Shown: positions 1-9,347, counted from the first letter of the stretch. The stretch is 64,000 bases of DNA from Nocardioides ganghwensis (GCF_014779655.1 NZ_JACXYX010000014.1:121812-185811), one strand, 5' to 3'. Program-made: numbers and translations. Notes: a model not told the origin generated them from the sequence alone.

Positions 1-1482
1 GTCAAGGGCGCGCGCTCGGGTGACCCGAGGATCAGCGGGCTCCTCGAGCGCGGCCGCATGGTGGTCGTGCCCGTGGTCAACCCCGACGGCTTCCACCTGT
101 CCTTCACCGACGGCCAGCTCGTCGACCTGCGGGAGGTGGACGGCGGCGGCACCGCGACGATCCTGGGGACTCCCGGCAACGCCTACAAGCGCAAGAACTG
201 CCGGGTGGTCGACGGGCAGGACACGCCTGACGGCACCTGCGCCGCGTTCAGCCTCACCAGCCCCGGCGGCTACCTCGTCGGCACCGACCTCAACCGCAAC
301 TACGGCGGCCTGTGGGGTGGTCCCGGCGCCTCCGACCTGTTCGCCGACCCGACCTACCGCGGCGCCGAGCCGTTCTCGGAGCCGGAGACGCGCAACGTGC
401 GCGAGCTCATCTCCTCCCGGCAGGTCACGATGATGATCTCCAACCACACCTTCTCCAACCTGGTGCTGCGGCCCAACGGCGTGAACCCGACCACCATCGG
501 ACCCGACGGCCTGCCGGTCGGCGACGCTCCCGACGAGGAGGCGATGAAGCAGGTGGGCGCGAGGATGACCGCACAGAACGGCTACGCCAACATCCACGGC
601 TGGGAGCTCTACGACACCACCGGCACCACGGAGGACTGGTCCTACAACGCCACCGGCGGCTACGGGTACACCTTCGAGATCGGCCCCGACGAGTTCCACC
701 CGCCGTTCGCCCAGGTCGTCGACGAGTACCTCGGCGCCGGGGCGTACGCCGGCAAGGGCAACCGCGAGGCCTACCTCGTCGCCTTCGAGGAGGCGGTCAG
801 CCGCGCCAGCCACGCCGTGATCTCGGGCAAGGCCCCGGCCGGCGCCACGCTGCGCCTGCGCAAGCAGTTCTCCACCCCGACGTGGAGCCCGGAGAACGAC
901 TTCACCGACTCGCTCGAGAGCACGATGGTGACCAGCGGCAAGACCTTCAGCTGGGACGTCAACCAGTCGACCCGTCCGGCGGTGCAGGCGCGGCTCGTCA
1001 AGCTCCTCGCCGAGGAGCCGACCCGCAGCGAGACCTGGAGCGGCACCGCCGCCCCGGCCTCGTCCGTGGACCACGAGCTCGTCGTGACCGAGACCGACCA
1101 GGAGATCCTGCAGGTCGACCTCGACTGGCCGACGCCGGACGACCTGGACCTCGAGGTCTACCGCGAGAACCCCGACGGCTCGCTCACCCAGGTGGGCAGC
1201 TCGGGCAACTTCGTCGGTGAGAAGGAGAAGACGACGATCAGTGCGCCCACCCCCGGCACGTACGTCCTCCGCGTCATCAACTTCGCATCCGTCAGCCCGA
1301 CCTACACGCTGACCGCGGGCCTCTACGACGCGACCGAGCAGACGACCGCGCCGCTGGTCGAGGCGTGGACGCTCACGTGCGAGAAGGACGGCCGGGTCCT
1401 GGAGACCGTGCCGGTCGTCGTCGAGCGCGGCCAGCAGGTCAGCATCGACCTCAAGGAGTGCAGCCGCCTCTGGAACCGCTGA
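1..1482 (+). CDS. M14 family zinc carboxypeptidase, secreted (5' truncated by window)
   Basis: The reading frame is open from the first base, so the N-terminus (signal peptide and HxxE zinc motif) lies outside the window. What remains shows M14 hallmarks: VVNPDGF near the start, the TDLNRNYGG substrate-binding stretch, SNHTFSN (third zinc-ligand His region) and YTFEIGPDEFHP, whose Glu fits the catalytic base. The last 130 or so residues look like a beta-rich PPC-type C-terminal domain (DDLDLEVYRENPDGS, PGTYVLRVINF), common in exported peptidases. The family removes C-terminal residues from peptides outside the cell. It converges with the crt operon and the two share a hairpin at their 3' ends. 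Family call is firm; exact specificity is unknown. Confidence 0.85.
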   Translation, partial: VKGARSGDPRISGLLERGRMVVVPVVNPDGFHLSFTDGQLVDLREVDGGGTATILGTPGNAYKRKNCRVVDGQDTPDGTCAAFSLTSPGGYLVGTDLNRNYGGLWGGPGASDLFADPTYRGAEPFSEPETRNVRELISSRQVTMMISNHTFSNLVLRPNGVNPTTIGPDGLPVGDAPDEEAMKQVGARMTAQNGYANIHGWELYDTTGTTEDWSYNATGGYGYTFEIGPDEFHPPFAQVVDEYLGAGAYAGKGNREAYLVAFEEAVSRASHAVISGKAPAGATLRLRKQFSTPTWSPENDFTDSLESTMVTSGKTFSWDVNQSTRPAVQARLVKLLAEEPTRSETWSGTAAPASSVDHELVVTETDQEILQVDLDWPTPDDLDLEVYRENPDGSLTQVGSSGNFVGEKEKTTISAPTPGTYVLRVINFASVSPTYTLTAGLYDATEQTTAPLVEAWTLTCEKDGRVLETVPVVVERGQQVSIDLKECSRLWNR

Positions 1483-1490
1483 GCGCCTGT

Positions 1491-1510
1491 CCCTGACGCC
1501 TACGTCAGGG
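1491..1510. terminator. Bidirectional intrinsic-type hairpin between convergent genes
   Basis: A perfect inverted repeat CCCTGACG-CCTA-CGTCAGGG (8-bp stem, 4-nt loop) sits between the carboxypeptidase stop and the idi stop codon, which it includes. There is no U tract, as is usual in high-GC actinobacteria. Its place between converging genes fits a shared terminator. Confidence 0.6.
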
Positions 1511-2111
1511 GCGAGGCCGGCCGTGCCGCCGGGGGCAGCTCGCCCTCGGCGGCAGCCGGCGCCGCGGCCGGGTCGGCGGGGAGCTGGGCCACCTGCTCGC
1601 GGCACCACACCGACACCGGCCGGGTGCCGTCCAGCACGCCGCGGCGGAACTCCTCCCACGGCTCCCACCGGGTCGCGCCGACCTCGTCCGGGTCGGGGCG
1701 TACGTCGCCCTCCGCCGTGCCGACGAAGACGGGGCACATCTCGTTCTCCACGACCCCGTCCTGCTCGGCGCGGTAGCGGAACCGCGGCAGCACCAGCCGC
1801 AGGTCTGCCACGGTCGTGCCGAGCTCCTGCTCGACCCGGCGGCGCACGGCGTCGGCCAGCGCCTCACCCGGACCGGGGTGGCCGCAGCAGCTGTTGGTCC
1901 ACACCCCCGGGAAGGTCCGCTTGTGCAGGGCCCTCTGGGTGACGAGCACCCGGCCGGCGCCGTCGAAGAGGTAGCAGGAGAAGGCGAGGTGGAGCGGCGT
2001 GTCGCCGTGGTGCACCCCGGCCTTGTCGGCGGTGCCGACGGCGCTGCCGTCCTCGTCGAGCAGCACCACCAGCTCGTCCGGTGGGGGATCGTTCGGGCGG
2101 GTGTCGGTCAT
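1500..2111 (-). CDS. idi: Isopentenyl-diphosphate delta-isomerase (type I, Nudix)
   Basis: Interconverts isopentenyl and dimethylallyl diphosphate, setting the ratio of C5 units for prenyl diphosphate synthesis. At 203 residues it has the usual type I length. The active-site cysteine motif TNSCCGHP, a Nudix-like EALADAVRRRVEQELG helix and the ENEMCPVF stretch with the catalytic Glu are all present. I chose the ATG that overlaps the stop of the upstream flavoprotein gene by 4 bp (ATGA); a longer reading frame upstream is a shadow. It is the last gene of the carotenoid/phenolic-lipid operon, where it would supply DMAPP to crtE and the prenyltransferase. The C-terminal tail is Ala/Pro-rich and probably disordered. 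Confidence 0.95.
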   Translation of the reverse strand: MTDTRPNDPPPDELVVLLDEDGSAVGTADKAGVHHGDTPLHLAFSCYLFDGAGRVLVTQRALHKRTFPGVWTNSCCGHPGPGEALADAVRRRVEQELGTTVADLRLVLPRFRYRAEQDGVVENEMCPVFVGTAEGDVRPDPDEVGATRWEPWEEFRRGVLDGTRPVSVWCREQVAQLPADPAAAPAAAEGELPPAARPASPLT

Positions 2112-3172
2112 GCGGGCCTCCCCACGGGTCGGGCGAGCTGGTTGACGGCGGTGTCGAAGACCCACGGCAGCCGGGCCGCCGCGGGGACGAGCCTGCGACG
2201 CACGGGCCCGACCGCGGTGGCGCGCAGGAGCGCGTGGGTGAGGAGCTCGTGGCGCAGGCCGAGCCGGCGCGCCAGTCGGTCGTATCGCTCGGGGCGTCCG
2301 TCGGCGAGGCAGTCGACGGCGACGCGCGCCTGCGCCAGGCCCAGTGCGAGCCCCTCGCCGGTCAGGGCGTCCACGTAGCCACCGGCGTCCCCGACGAGCA
2401 GGACCCGGCCGGCCGACCGCGACCGGGCGCGCTGGCGCAGAGGTCCCGCGCCCATCACCCGGGTGCGGGTGCCGGTCAGGCGCTCCTGCAGCAGCGGGAA
2501 GTCGTCGAGGAGGTCGTCGAAGCGCGATCCGGCCTCGGCCAGCACCGCCACGCCGACGAGGTCGTCGTCGACCGGGGTCACGTAGGCCTCGGCACGTGGC
2601 GACCAGTGCACCTCGACGTACGACGTCCACGGCGCCTGCTGCACGTGGCAGCGCAGCCCGAAGCGGCGACGTGCGGTGACAGGGGCGTCGAGTCCCACGA
2701 GGCGTCGTACGGGGGAGTGCAGCCCGTCGGCGGCGACGAGGTGGCGCGCCGGCTCACCGTCGACGAGCAGGTGGTCCCCGGCGTCGACGACGGCGGCCAC
2801 GGGCCGGGGGTCGACGGGGATGCCGGCGGTGGCGACCTGCTCCGCGAGTGCCTCGTGGAGCACGGTGCGGCGTACGCCCCGCCCGGGGCCGCGGGCGAAG
2901 CCGGCTGTCGCCTCCCGGCCGTCGCCGGAGCCGTCGAGGTAGCGGATCCCGGCCAGCTCTCGTCCTCGCGGGTGCACGCCGAGCGCGGCGAGCTCGGCCA
3001 CGGCCCCCGGCATGAGTCCCTCGCCGCAGGCCTTGTCGATCGGCCCGGTCCGCGGCTCGCGCACCACGACCGACAGGCCCGCGCGGTGGGCGTGCAGCGC
3101 CACGGCGAGGCCGACCGGGCCGCCGCCGGCCACCACCACGTCACGCAGCTCGTCACGCACCCCGTCACGCAC
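2108..3172 (-). CDS. FAD-dependent oxidoreductase, SrsC-like / geranylgeranyl reductase superfamily
   Basis: A 354-residue flavoprotein with the N-terminal dinucleotide-binding motif VVVAGGGPVGL, a DKACGEGL motif shared by geranylgeranyl reductases and related hydroxylases, and the second FAD motif VLLVGDAGGYVDALTGEGL. It follows a type III polyketide synthase and an isoprenylcysteine-methyltransferase-like gene, the same trio as srsA-srsB-srsC of Streptomyces griseus, where SrsC hydroxylates alkylresorcinols toward quinones. I infer an aromatic hydroxylase acting on the polyketide product; a double-bond reductase is the main alternative. The GTG chosen overlaps the upstream stop by 8 bp. A second in-frame GTG twelve bases later is equally possible. 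Confidence 0.8.
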   Translation of the reverse strand: MRDGVRDELRDVVVAGGGPVGLAVALHAHRAGLSVVVREPRTGPIDKACGEGLMPGAVAELAALGVHPRGRELAGIRYLDGSGDGREATAGFARGPGRGVRRTVLHEALAEQVATAGIPVDPRPVAAVVDAGDHLLVDGEPARHLVAADGLHSPVRRLVGLDAPVTARRRFGLRCHVQQAPWTSYVEVHWSPRAEAYVTPVDDDLVGVAVLAEAGSRFDDLLDDFPLLQERLTGTRTRVMGAGPLRQRARSRSAGRVLLVGDAGGYVDALTGEGLALGLAQARVAVDCLADGRPERYDRLARRLGLRHELLTHALLRATAVGPVRRRLVPAAARLPWVFDTAVNQLARPVGRPA

Positions 3173-3704
3173 CGGCGGGCTCCTCGGTCGGAAGCGTGGC
3201 CAGCGCCGCGTCCTCGACCCGGATGCGTACGACGAGCAGCGCGGCGTTGAGGACCGTGAACACCAGCGCCGTGATCCAGGCGGCGTGCACCAGCGGGAGC
3301 GCAACGCCCTCGACGACGACCGCGACGTAGTTGGGGTGGCGCAGGAGGCGGTAGGGCCCGGAACGGACGGGCGGCATGCCGGGCACCACGATCACGCGGG
3401 TGTTCCAGCGCCTCCCGAGCGTGGCGATGCACCACCAGCGCAGGGCCTGCGAGGCGATGACGAGCGCGAGCATCGACCAGGCGAGCAGGGAGGGCACCTG
3501 CGGCTGCCGGATCCACGCCTCGGCGAGCGCGCCGACCAGCAGCGCCGTGTGCAGCACGACCATGAACGGGAAGTGGCCCAGGCCGTGCTCGACCCCGCCG
3601 CGCTCCATGCTCCAGCGTGCGTTGCGGGTGGACACCACGAGCTCGGCGACCCGCTCGAGTCCGACGAGCGCGACGAGGACGGTGAACGCCACCAGCCCGG
3701 TCAC
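3165..3704 (-). CDS. Isoprenylcysteine carboxyl methyltransferase-like membrane protein (SrsB-like)
   Basis: A 179-residue integral membrane protein with about five hydrophobic segments and the ICMT signature [18 protein letters not shown] near residue 125, which binds S-adenosylmethionine in this family. In actinobacterial type III polyketide clusters such proteins methylate the phenolic hydroxyl of alkylresorcinols (SrsB) or chain carboxyls. The GTG start overlaps the stop of the polyketide synthase gene (GTGA), so the two are translationally coupled. The SAM-methyltransferase family is clear; the substrate is inferred only from the neighbours. Confidence 0.85.
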   Translation of the reverse strand: MTGLVAFTVLVALVGLERVAELVVSTRNARWSMERGGVEHGLGHFPFMVVLHTALLVGALAEAWIRQPQVPSLLAWSMLALVIASQALRWWCIATLGRRWNTRVIVVPGMPPVRSGPYRLLRHPNYVAVVVEGVALPLVHAAWITALVFTVLNAALLVVRIRVEDAALATLPTEEPAGA

Positions 3705-4756
3705 GACGCCGCCCGCAGGAGCACGAGCTCGGAGCAGAAGCCCGGACCCATCGCCATCAGCACGCCGTGGCTGCCCGGCGTCGGAGGCCGCTCGCGCAGC
3801 GTGTCCTCCAGGACGTGCAGCACCGACACCGAGGAGAGGTTGCCGACCCGGGCGAGCGACTCCCAGGTCAGCCGGACCGCTTCGCGCGGCACCTCCAGGG
3901 CCTCCTCGAGGGCCTCGATGACCTTGGGGCCGCCGGGGTGGCAGACCCACCAGCCGATGTCGGCGCGGGTCAGGTCGTGGTCGGCGAGGAACGCGTCGAC
4001 GTCGCCGCGCACGAAGCGGCCCACCAGCGTCGGCACCTCGGCGTCGAGCACGATGCGCAGGCCGTTGCCGGTCACGTCGAAGCCCATCGTGCGCTCGCTG
4101 TCGGGGTAGAGCCGGCTGCGCGAGTCGAGGACCTCCACCGGTCCGGGACGCCCGGACGAGCCGGTCGCGACGACGGCTGCCGCGCCGTCGCCGAAGAGCC
4201 CGCTCGCGACCAGGTTGGGCACGGAGGCGTCGTCGCGCTGCACCGTCAGCGAGCACAGCTCCACCGCGACCAGCACCGCCGTGTGCCCGGGGTGGCCGAG
4301 GAGGTAGTCGTGCACCCGGGCGATGCCGGCCGCGCCCGCGACGCAGCCGAGCCCGACGAGCGGCATGCGGCGTACGTCCTCGCGCAGGCCGACCTGGGCG
4401 GCGATGCGGGCGTCGAGCGAGGGCACGGCCAGTCCGGTCACCGTGGCGGTGACCACCAGGTCGACGTCGGACGGGGTGAGGTCGGCGGCCTTGAGGGCGT
4501 CGACGAGCGCACGCGACCCCAGCTCCACGGCGTGCTCGATGAACAGGTCGTTGGCGTGCCCGAAGTCGCCCAGGCCGGCGTACTCCGCCAGGGGCAGGAC
4601 GGTGTGGCGTCGCTCGACGCCCGCGTTGGCATGGAAGCGGCGCAGCATCGACCGGTCGAGGCTGCGCTCGGAGATGAACTCCGCGAACGCCTCGGTGATC
4701 TCGGCCTGCGGGTAGGAGTGCGACGGCAGTGCGCCTCGAACTGCGAGGATCCTCAT
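3701..4756 (-). CDS. Type III polyketide synthase (chalcone/alkylresorcinol synthase family)
   Basis: Condenses a starter acyl-CoA with malonyl-type extenders and cyclises the chain on one homodimeric active site, without an acyl carrier protein. The Cys-His-Asn triad is visible: Cys138 in VGLGCVAG, His273 in VCHPGGPK and Asn306 in RVGNLSS. At 351 residues the length is normal for the bacterial family. [11 protein letters not shown] was chosen because it overlaps the stop of the upstream reductase (ATGA). The next two genes encode a methyltransferase and a flavoprotein as in srsABC, so a resorcinol, pyrone or quinone lipid is the likely product. A UbiA prenyltransferase just upstream suggests that the aromatic product may be prenylated. 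Confidence 0.93.
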   Translation of the reverse strand: MRILAVRGALPSHSYPQAEITEAFAEFISERSLDRSMLRRFHANAGVERRHTVLPLAEYAGLGDFGHANDLFIEHAVELGSRALVDALKAADLTPSDVDLVVTATVTGLAVPSLDARIAAQVGLREDVRRMPLVGLGCVAGAAGIARVHDYLLGHPGHTAVLVAVELCSLTVQRDDASVPNLVASGLFGDGAAAVVATGSSGRPGPVEVLDSRSRLYPDSERTMGFDVTGNGLRIVLDAEVPTLVGRFVRGDVDAFLADHDLTRADIGWWVCHPGGPKVIEALEEALEVPREAVRLTWESLARVGNLSSVSVLHVLEDTLRERPPTPGSHGVLMAMGPGFCSELVLLRAAS

Positions 4757-5976
4757 GTCAGCCACCTCTGGTCTGGGTGTCGGGTGCGTGCTCGGGGCGG
4801 GTGGGGTCGGGCCATGCTGCGGATCAGTCCGCCGGCCAGGCGGGCGTCGATGCGGCCGTCGCCGAGGCCGAGCTCGACGAGGGCGTCGAAGGCGTGGCGG
4901 TCGCGTCCCGCCGCGCGGATGCCGGCGTCGACGATGCGGGGGGAGCGGGACAGGCGCGAGGCGGCCCACGTGTGGCGCAGGTGGGTCCCGAGCAGGTCAC
5001 GGACGACCTTACGGTGCTGGGCCCCGGCGTCGCCCGGGCGGCCGGCGGCCACCGCGCGCGCCGCGGTGCGGCCGGCGGCGATGCCGGTCGCCACGGCGTA
5101 GTAGATGCCCTCGCCGGTCATCGGGTTGACCAGCCCTGCTGCGTCGCCGGCCAGCAGGACCGGCCCGTCCGGCTGGTCCCAGCGCCACGTGCTCAGCGGG
5201 AGGTGGTGGCCGCGCCAGTCACCGCCCGTACGGGCGGCGCCGGGGACGAGCTCCTCGAGCTGCTCGAGGAGGAGCCGGCGGCTCGGTGTTCCCGCCCCGC
5301 CGCGCTCGCCGGGCAGCAGCTCGCCGTAGCCGACGTTGGCCAGTCCGTCGCCGCGGTCGAAGGCCCAGGCGTACGACGGCTGGCGGCGGGTCCCGTAGCG
5401 GATGACCTGCCGGCCGGCCATCTCCGGCGTCGTGGGTGCGTAACCGCGGATCGCGATCGCGCGTGGCTCGCGTCGCCGGCCCAGCAGGGCGGTGCGTACG
5501 AGCGAGTGTGCCCCGTCGGCGCCCACGAGCACGTCCGCCGAGACCTGGCCGGAGACCACGGGGACGCCGGGAGGGCGCGGCGCGTGGAGGTTGGCCAGCG
5601 ACGTGACCCGGTGGGTGCGCAGGACCGCGCCGGCCGCGACAGCGCGCTCGACGAGCCGGGCGTCGAGCACGGCGCGTGGCACCACGTGCACCTCGCGGCG
5701 CATCGGACCGCTGACGGTGACGTCACCGTGGGACAGCTCGAGGTCGCGCAGCGGGGTCCAGTCCGCGACGACGTCGGCGGCGCCGACCGGCGCGAGCGCG
5801 TCGAGCACGTGCGGGGCGATGCCGTCCCCGCACGACTTGTCGCGCGGGAACTCGCTGCGGTCGAGGAGCAGCACCCGCAGCCCCGGGTCCTCCGCGAGCG
5901 CCCCGAGCGCGGCCGACGACCCGGCCGGGCCGGCGCCGACGACGACCACGTCCCAGTGCTCGAGCGCGCGGCTCAT
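4753..5976 (-). CDS. Geranylgeranyl reductase family FAD-dependent oxidoreductase
   Basis: A 407-residue flavoprotein with [14 protein letters not shown] at the N-terminus, the family motif [10 protein letters not shown] near residue 45 and [18 protein letters not shown] near residue 290. Members reduce prenyl double bonds (chlorophyll phytyl chains, archaeal lipids, menaquinone side chains). It lies directly between a UbiA prenyltransferase and the polyketide synthase, with 4-bp overlaps on both sides, so I infer saturation of the prenyl chain attached by the UbiA enzyme. An oxygenase role on the polyketide cannot be excluded. Start [12 protein letters not shown] was set by the ATGA overlap; the longer open frame is out-of-register shadow. 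Confidence 0.85.
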   Translation of the reverse strand: MSRALEHWDVVVVGAGPAGSSAALGALAEDPGLRVLLLDRSEFPRDKSCGDGIAPHVLDALAPVGAADVVADWTPLRDLELSHGDVTVSGPMRREVHVVPRAVLDARLVERAVAAGAVLRTHRVTSLANLHAPRPPGVPVVSGQVSADVLVGADGAHSLVRTALLGRRREPRAIAIRGYAPTTPEMAGRQVIRYGTRRQPSYAWAFDRGDGLANVGYGELLPGERGGAGTPSRRLLLEQLEELVPGAARTGGDWRGHHLPLSTWRWDQPDGPVLLAGDAAGLVNPMTGEGIYYAVATGIAAGRTAARAVAAGRPGDAGAQHRKVVRDLLGTHLRHTWAASRLSRSPRIVDAGIRAAGRDRHAFDALVELGLGDGRIDARLAGGLIRSMARPHPPRARTRHPDQRWLT

Positions 5977-6803
5977 CGGGCCACCACCAGCAGCAGGGCG
6001 TCGACCAGGGCGACGCCGACCGCCGCGACGAACGGTGCGCGTCCCCGGCCGGCGACGACCACGGTGCCGAGCCCGAGCACCACGACGGCGGCGCCGACGG
6101 TCACCGCGAGCGGCGGCGCGGCACCGAGCAGGACCACCGCCGACGCCGCGACCAGGACCACGGCCGCGACGGGCGCGATGCGGCGCGGCCCCAGCCGGTG
6201 CGGGAGCCCTCGGACTCCCGTGGCGGCGTCGTCGGCGAGGTCGGGCAGCACGTTGAGCAGGTGGGCACCGACGCCCAGGAGGGCGGCGCCGAGCGGCCAC
6301 CACCACGGCGGGGCCTGGCCGTCGGCGAGGGTGACCACGGCGGTGAGGCCGCCGAAGGAGACGGCGTAGGGCAGCCACGACCAGACGGTCGCCTTGAGCC
6401 CGAGGTTGTAGGCCCACGCGGAGGCCACGCAGGCGAGGTGGACCAGCCCGGCGGCCGTGCCGAGCGCCAGCGACAGCCCGACGCAGGCCAGGACGGCCAG
6501 CGCGCACGCGGCGCGCACGACGGCGACGGGAGCGCCGTCGACGGCGAGCGGCTTGTCCGTACGCCCGGCCGCGCGGTCGCGGGCGCGGTCCACGAGGTCG
6601 TTGCTCCACCCCACGGTGAGCTGCCCCGCCAGCACCGCGGCCACCAGCAGGGCGGACGTCGCCGGAGGCAGGCCCTGGGCGAGCGCGAGCAGGCCGGCGA
6701 GGACGGTCACCGCCAGCGCGGGACCGGGGTGCGAGGCCGCCACGAGGGTGCGTACGACGGACGGCGCAGGGCGTGCGGCGAGCGCGGAGCCGGGACTGCT
6801 CAT
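5973..6803 (-). CDS. UbiA family prenyltransferase
   Basis: A 276-residue, highly hydrophobic protein with eight or nine predicted membrane helices. Both Mg-diphosphate-binding motifs are intact: NDLVDRARD (residues 68-76) and LPDLADD (residues 186-192). UbiA enzymes move a prenyl group onto an aromatic or other acceptor in the membrane. The operon supplies geranylgeranyl diphosphate (CrtE) and a phenolic polyketide, so I infer prenylation of the latter. A lycopene elongase (CrtEb) role is possible but less likely, since the operon has a complete beta-cyclase pair and the motif context is unlike CrtEb. Overlaps of 4 bp on both sides show translational coupling. Confidence 0.87.
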   Translation of the reverse strand: MSSPGSALAARPAPSVVRTLVAASHPGPALAVTVLAGLLALAQGLPPATSALLVAAVLAGQLTVGWSNDLVDRARDRAAGRTDKPLAVDGAPVAVVRAACALAVLACVGLSLALGTAAGLVHLACVASAWAYNLGLKATVWSWLPYAVSFGGLTAVVTLADGQAPPWWWPLGAALLGVGAHLLNVLPDLADDAATGVRGLPHRLGPRRIAPVAAVVLVAASAVVLLGAAPPLAVTVGAAVVVLGLGTVVVAGRGRAPFVAAVGVALVDALLLVVAR

Positions 6804-7648
6804 GTCGCGCCTCCCGGTCGCTCGGCCGGCTCCCGCACCCGGCGACCGACCGGGCGGGCCGTCGCGACGCCGAGGGTGGCGACGAACCACCCGGCGAGGA
6901 CGTCGACGACGTAGTGCTCGCCGGTGTGGACGAGGGTGAGCGCCATCGCCAGGGCGTAGGCCACCAGGAGGACCCGCACGAGGTGCGACACCGAGGGCCA
7001 GAGGAACGCGGCCGCGAGGAAGGCGGCGCCGGCGTGCAGGGACGGCATCGCCGCGACCGGGTTGCTCCCGGCCTGGCCGAGCTCCACGAGCCGACCGATC
7101 GCGTCGAGCCCCATCGCCTCCCAGCCGACGTGCGAGATGCGGTCGACGGCGCCGATGGCGCCTCGCTCGGCGGCCAGCCACGGGGGAGCGGCGGGATAGG
7201 CGAGGTAGCCGGCGATCCCGACGAGCGACATGGTCAGGACCGCGGTGAGCCACTTGGCGAACCGCTCGCGCACGCGGAACCACACCACCGCCGTGATGAG
7301 CGGGATGGTGACGAAGTGGGTGACGTAGACCAGCGCCGCCAGGGCGTCGTACCACTGGGGCGAGCCGTCGATGAGGCGGGCCTGGAGCCAGACGCTGGGG
7401 ACGGTCCCGAACAGCGCCTGGTCGCCGCGCGCGGGCCCGAGCACGTGGAGCCCGGCGCCGAGACGGTTGGTGTCGGACCCGTCGCCGAGGCCGAGCGGCG
7501 CGGTGATCCACTGCGCCACCCAGTAGGCGACCAGGATCGCGCTGAGCGGGGACCACGCGATGAGGAGCTGGGCGACGGGACCGTGCCGCGACGGCTGGTC
7601 GTCGGCGTCGGCGTCGGCCTGCGAGCGCGAGGTCGCCACGCTGGTCAT
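6800..7648 (-). CDS. PAP2 superfamily membrane phosphatase / phosphotransferase
   Basis: A 282-residue protein with about six membrane segments. The PAP2 active-site blocks are recognisable in the C-terminal half: AMPSLHAG (general acid His) and HTGEHYVVDVLAG (nucleophile His and Asp). The arrangement is closest to the Aur1/inositolphosphotransferase-like branch rather than to BacA-type phosphatases. In this operon it could hydrolyse prenyl diphosphates or move a lipid phosphate headgroup; neither is shown by the sequence. The N-terminal 25 residues are polar. Start and stop overlap both neighbours by 4 bp. Confidence 0.8.
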   Translation of the reverse strand: MTSVATSRSQADADADDQPSRHGPVAQLLIAWSPLSAILVAYWVAQWITAPLGLGDGSDTNRLGAGLHVLGPARGDQALFGTVPSVWLQARLIDGSPQWYDALAALVYVTHFVTIPLITAVVWFRVRERFAKWLTAVLTMSLVGIAGYLAYPAAPPWLAAERGAIGAVDRISHVGWEAMGLDAIGRLVELGQAGSNPVAAMPSLHAGAAFLAAAFLWPSVSHLVRVLLVAYALAMALTLVHTGEHYVVDVLAGWFVATLGVATARPVGRRVREPAERPGGAT

Positions 7649-8145
7649 GCGTGGCTCCGTCGGCGTGACAGCCGCTCGAGCAGCGCCTGGGTGCGGAACC
7701 GGTTGTAGCGCTGGATGGCGATGAAGGGCAGGTTGACCAGCACGCCGTAGGACACCAGCAGGGCGGCGGCCAGCGGCGGGTTCCAGAGGAGGAAGAGCGG
7801 GCTGCACCACAGCGCCCACCAGTGCGCGAGCTCGGCCCGTCGGGTCTCCCTCACGAAGACCCGGAGCCCTTCGGTGTCGGGGGCGGGGAGCTCGCGCTTG
7901 CTGACGCCGCCGTCGAAGAGCGCGCCCGCCTCGGGGAGCCGGTCCTTCCAGCGGTGGATGCGCAGCCTGCGGCGGTACCAGTGACCGCCGGCCTCGAAGC
8001 GGCGCGTCCGCAGCCCCCAGCCGTCGCGGGCCAGGCGGTCGTCGCCGAGGCGGTGGGCGGCGTAGCCCGTCGCCGCGTGGAAGACGCCCCACGCGAGGAC
8101 GTCGACCACGATCGTGACGGTCTGCGGCATGACCAGCCGGAGCAT
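7645..8145 (-). CDS. CrtO-type carotenoid glycoside acyltransferase
   Basis: A 166-residue membrane protein resembling glycosyl-4,4'-diaponeurosporenoate acyltransferase (CrtO of Staphylococcus), which esterifies the sugar of staphyloxanthin with a fatty acid. Diagnostic stretches are RRLRIHRWKDRLPEAG and the following FDGGVSKREL, flanked by N- and C-terminal hydrophobic segments. The ATG shares one base with the stop of the glycosyltransferase gene (TGATG), and glycosyltransferase plus CrtO neighbours is the same pairing as crtQ-crtO. A second ATG five codons in is an alternative start. I infer acylation of a glycosylated C40 carotenoid. Confidence 0.8.
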   Translation of the reverse strand: MLRLVMPQTVTIVVDVLAWGVFHAATGYAAHRLGDDRLARDGWGLRTRRFEAGGHWYRRRLRIHRWKDRLPEAGALFDGGVSKRELPAPDTEGLRVFVRETRRAELAHWWALWCSPLFLLWNPPLAAALLVSYGVLVNLPFIAIQRYNRFRTQALLERLSRRRSHA

Positions 8146-9347
8146 CAGCCCACCCCCTCCGGCGACCCGCGGTCGGCGAGCGAGACGTCGCGACCGCGCC
8201 AGGGCACGGAGCGGCGTACGGCGGTGAGCGCGAGCGAGCGGGCGAAGACCACGTCGAAGGCCAGCAGGGTGAGCGGGAACAGCGCCCACGCCCACCACCG
8301 GAACGACCCCGTGCGGCGCAGCACCCAGTGCAGCTGGAGGGCGATGCCGACGTAGGCGAGCGCCCACAGCACGGGACTGCCGGCGACGAGCGAGCCGCCG
8401 CGGCCGGCGAGCGCGGTGCCGAGCGACGCGAGAGCCCCGACTGCGACCGCGTGGTGCGCGCTGATCCACGCGACGGTCGCCGCGCTCGCCGACGGGGCGG
8501 CGGCGGACGCCCCGGAGGCGATGTTCTTGGTCCAGCCCGCCGCGAGCTGCCGCAGCCCGCCGGGATAGCTGCGCATCCGTACGGCGTCGCCGCCGACGGC
8601 GCACCACACCGGCAGGCCGGCGCGGTGGTAGGCCGCCGCCAGCGCCGCGTCGTCGAGGATGTCCGCGCGGACGGCTGCGTGGCCGCCGGCCGCCGAGTGG
8701 TCGGCGCGGGAGGTCAGCAGGCAGGGACCGAACGCCATCGGAGCACTGTCGCCGGGATACGCGGGACGGTCCGTGCCTGCGCTGCGGGTGAACGCGCCGC
8801 TGGCGATCACCGCGACGACGTTGAAGTAGGCCGACAGCTGCTCGTAGGGGCGCACGACGACGTGGTGCGGCTGCACCGAGACCAGCCCGCCGTGGCGTGC
8901 GTGGGCGTCGAGCAGGCCGACCAGCGCCCCGGGGGCGAGGACGGTGTCGGCGTCGAGGAAGAGGAGCAGGTCACCCGTGGTCGCGTCGGCGCCGGCCTGG
9001 CAGGCCCACGCCTTGCCGGTCCAGCCCGGGGGCGGGGTGCCGGCGGTCAGGACCCGGGCACCGCCCGCCCGTGCGACCTCGGCGGTCGCGTCCTGCGAGG
9101 CGTCGTCGACGACGAGGACCTCGGTGACGGCCGGGCCCTGGGCGCGCACGGAGTCCAGCAGGAGGGGCAGCGTCCGCTCCTCGTCGCGGGCCGGCACGAC
9201 CACCGACACCGACGGCTGGCGCCGAGCCGGGTCGGCCGAGGTCGGACGAGGGAGCGTACGGAGGTCGGCCACCAGCCGCTGGGCGCACGCCGCCGCGACG
9301 ACCAGCAGCACGGCGATCACGAGGTCGACCACGACGTCGGCGGTCAT
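8145..9347 (-). CDS. Family 2 glycosyltransferase, CrtQ-like carotenoid glycosyltransferase
   Basis: A 400-residue membrane-anchored GT-A enzyme. An N-terminal hydrophobic helix is followed by the GT2 fold: SVSVVVPARDEERTL (nucleotide-binding start, residues 46-60), VVDDASQD, and the metal-binding FLDADT (Asp132/Asp134). The C-terminal third has several hydrophobic helices. This architecture matches CrtQ, which glucosylates the carboxyl group of a carotenoic acid in staphyloxanthin synthesis. It is flanked by a P450 and a CrtO-type acyltransferase with overlapping start and stop codons. The inferred substrate is an oxidised C40 carotenoid. Confidence 0.82.
   Translation of the reverse strand: MTADVVVDLVIAVLLVVAAACAQRLVADLRTLPRPTSADPARRQPSVSVVVPARDEERTLPLLLDSVRAQGPAVTEVLVVDDASQDATAEVARAGGARVLTAGTPPPGWTGKAWACQAGADATTGDLLLFLDADTVLAPGALVGLLDAHARHGGLVSVQPHHVVVRPYEQLSAYFNVVAVIASGAFTRSAGTDRPAYPGDSAPMAFGPCLLTSRADHSAAGGHAAVRADILDDAALAAAYHRAGLPVWCAVGGDAVRMRSYPGGLRQLAAGWTKNIASGASAAAPSASAATVAWISAHHAVAVGALASLGTALAGRGGSLVAGSPVLWALAYVGIALQLHWVLRRTGSFRWWAWALFPLTLLAFDVVFARSLALTAVRRSVPWRGRDVSLADRGSPEGVG

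Noticed and set aside
2081..3250. Long plus-strand open frame across the flavoprotein and idi genes
   Set aside because: Low-complexity translation with no family motifs; it is antisense to well-supported genes.
5973..6803. UbiA gene as a lycopene elongase (CrtEb) for C50 carotenoids
   Set aside because: Not excluded, but the gene is embedded next to a prenyl reductase and type III PKS, away from the cyclase genes, and its Asp-motif context is unlike CrtEb.
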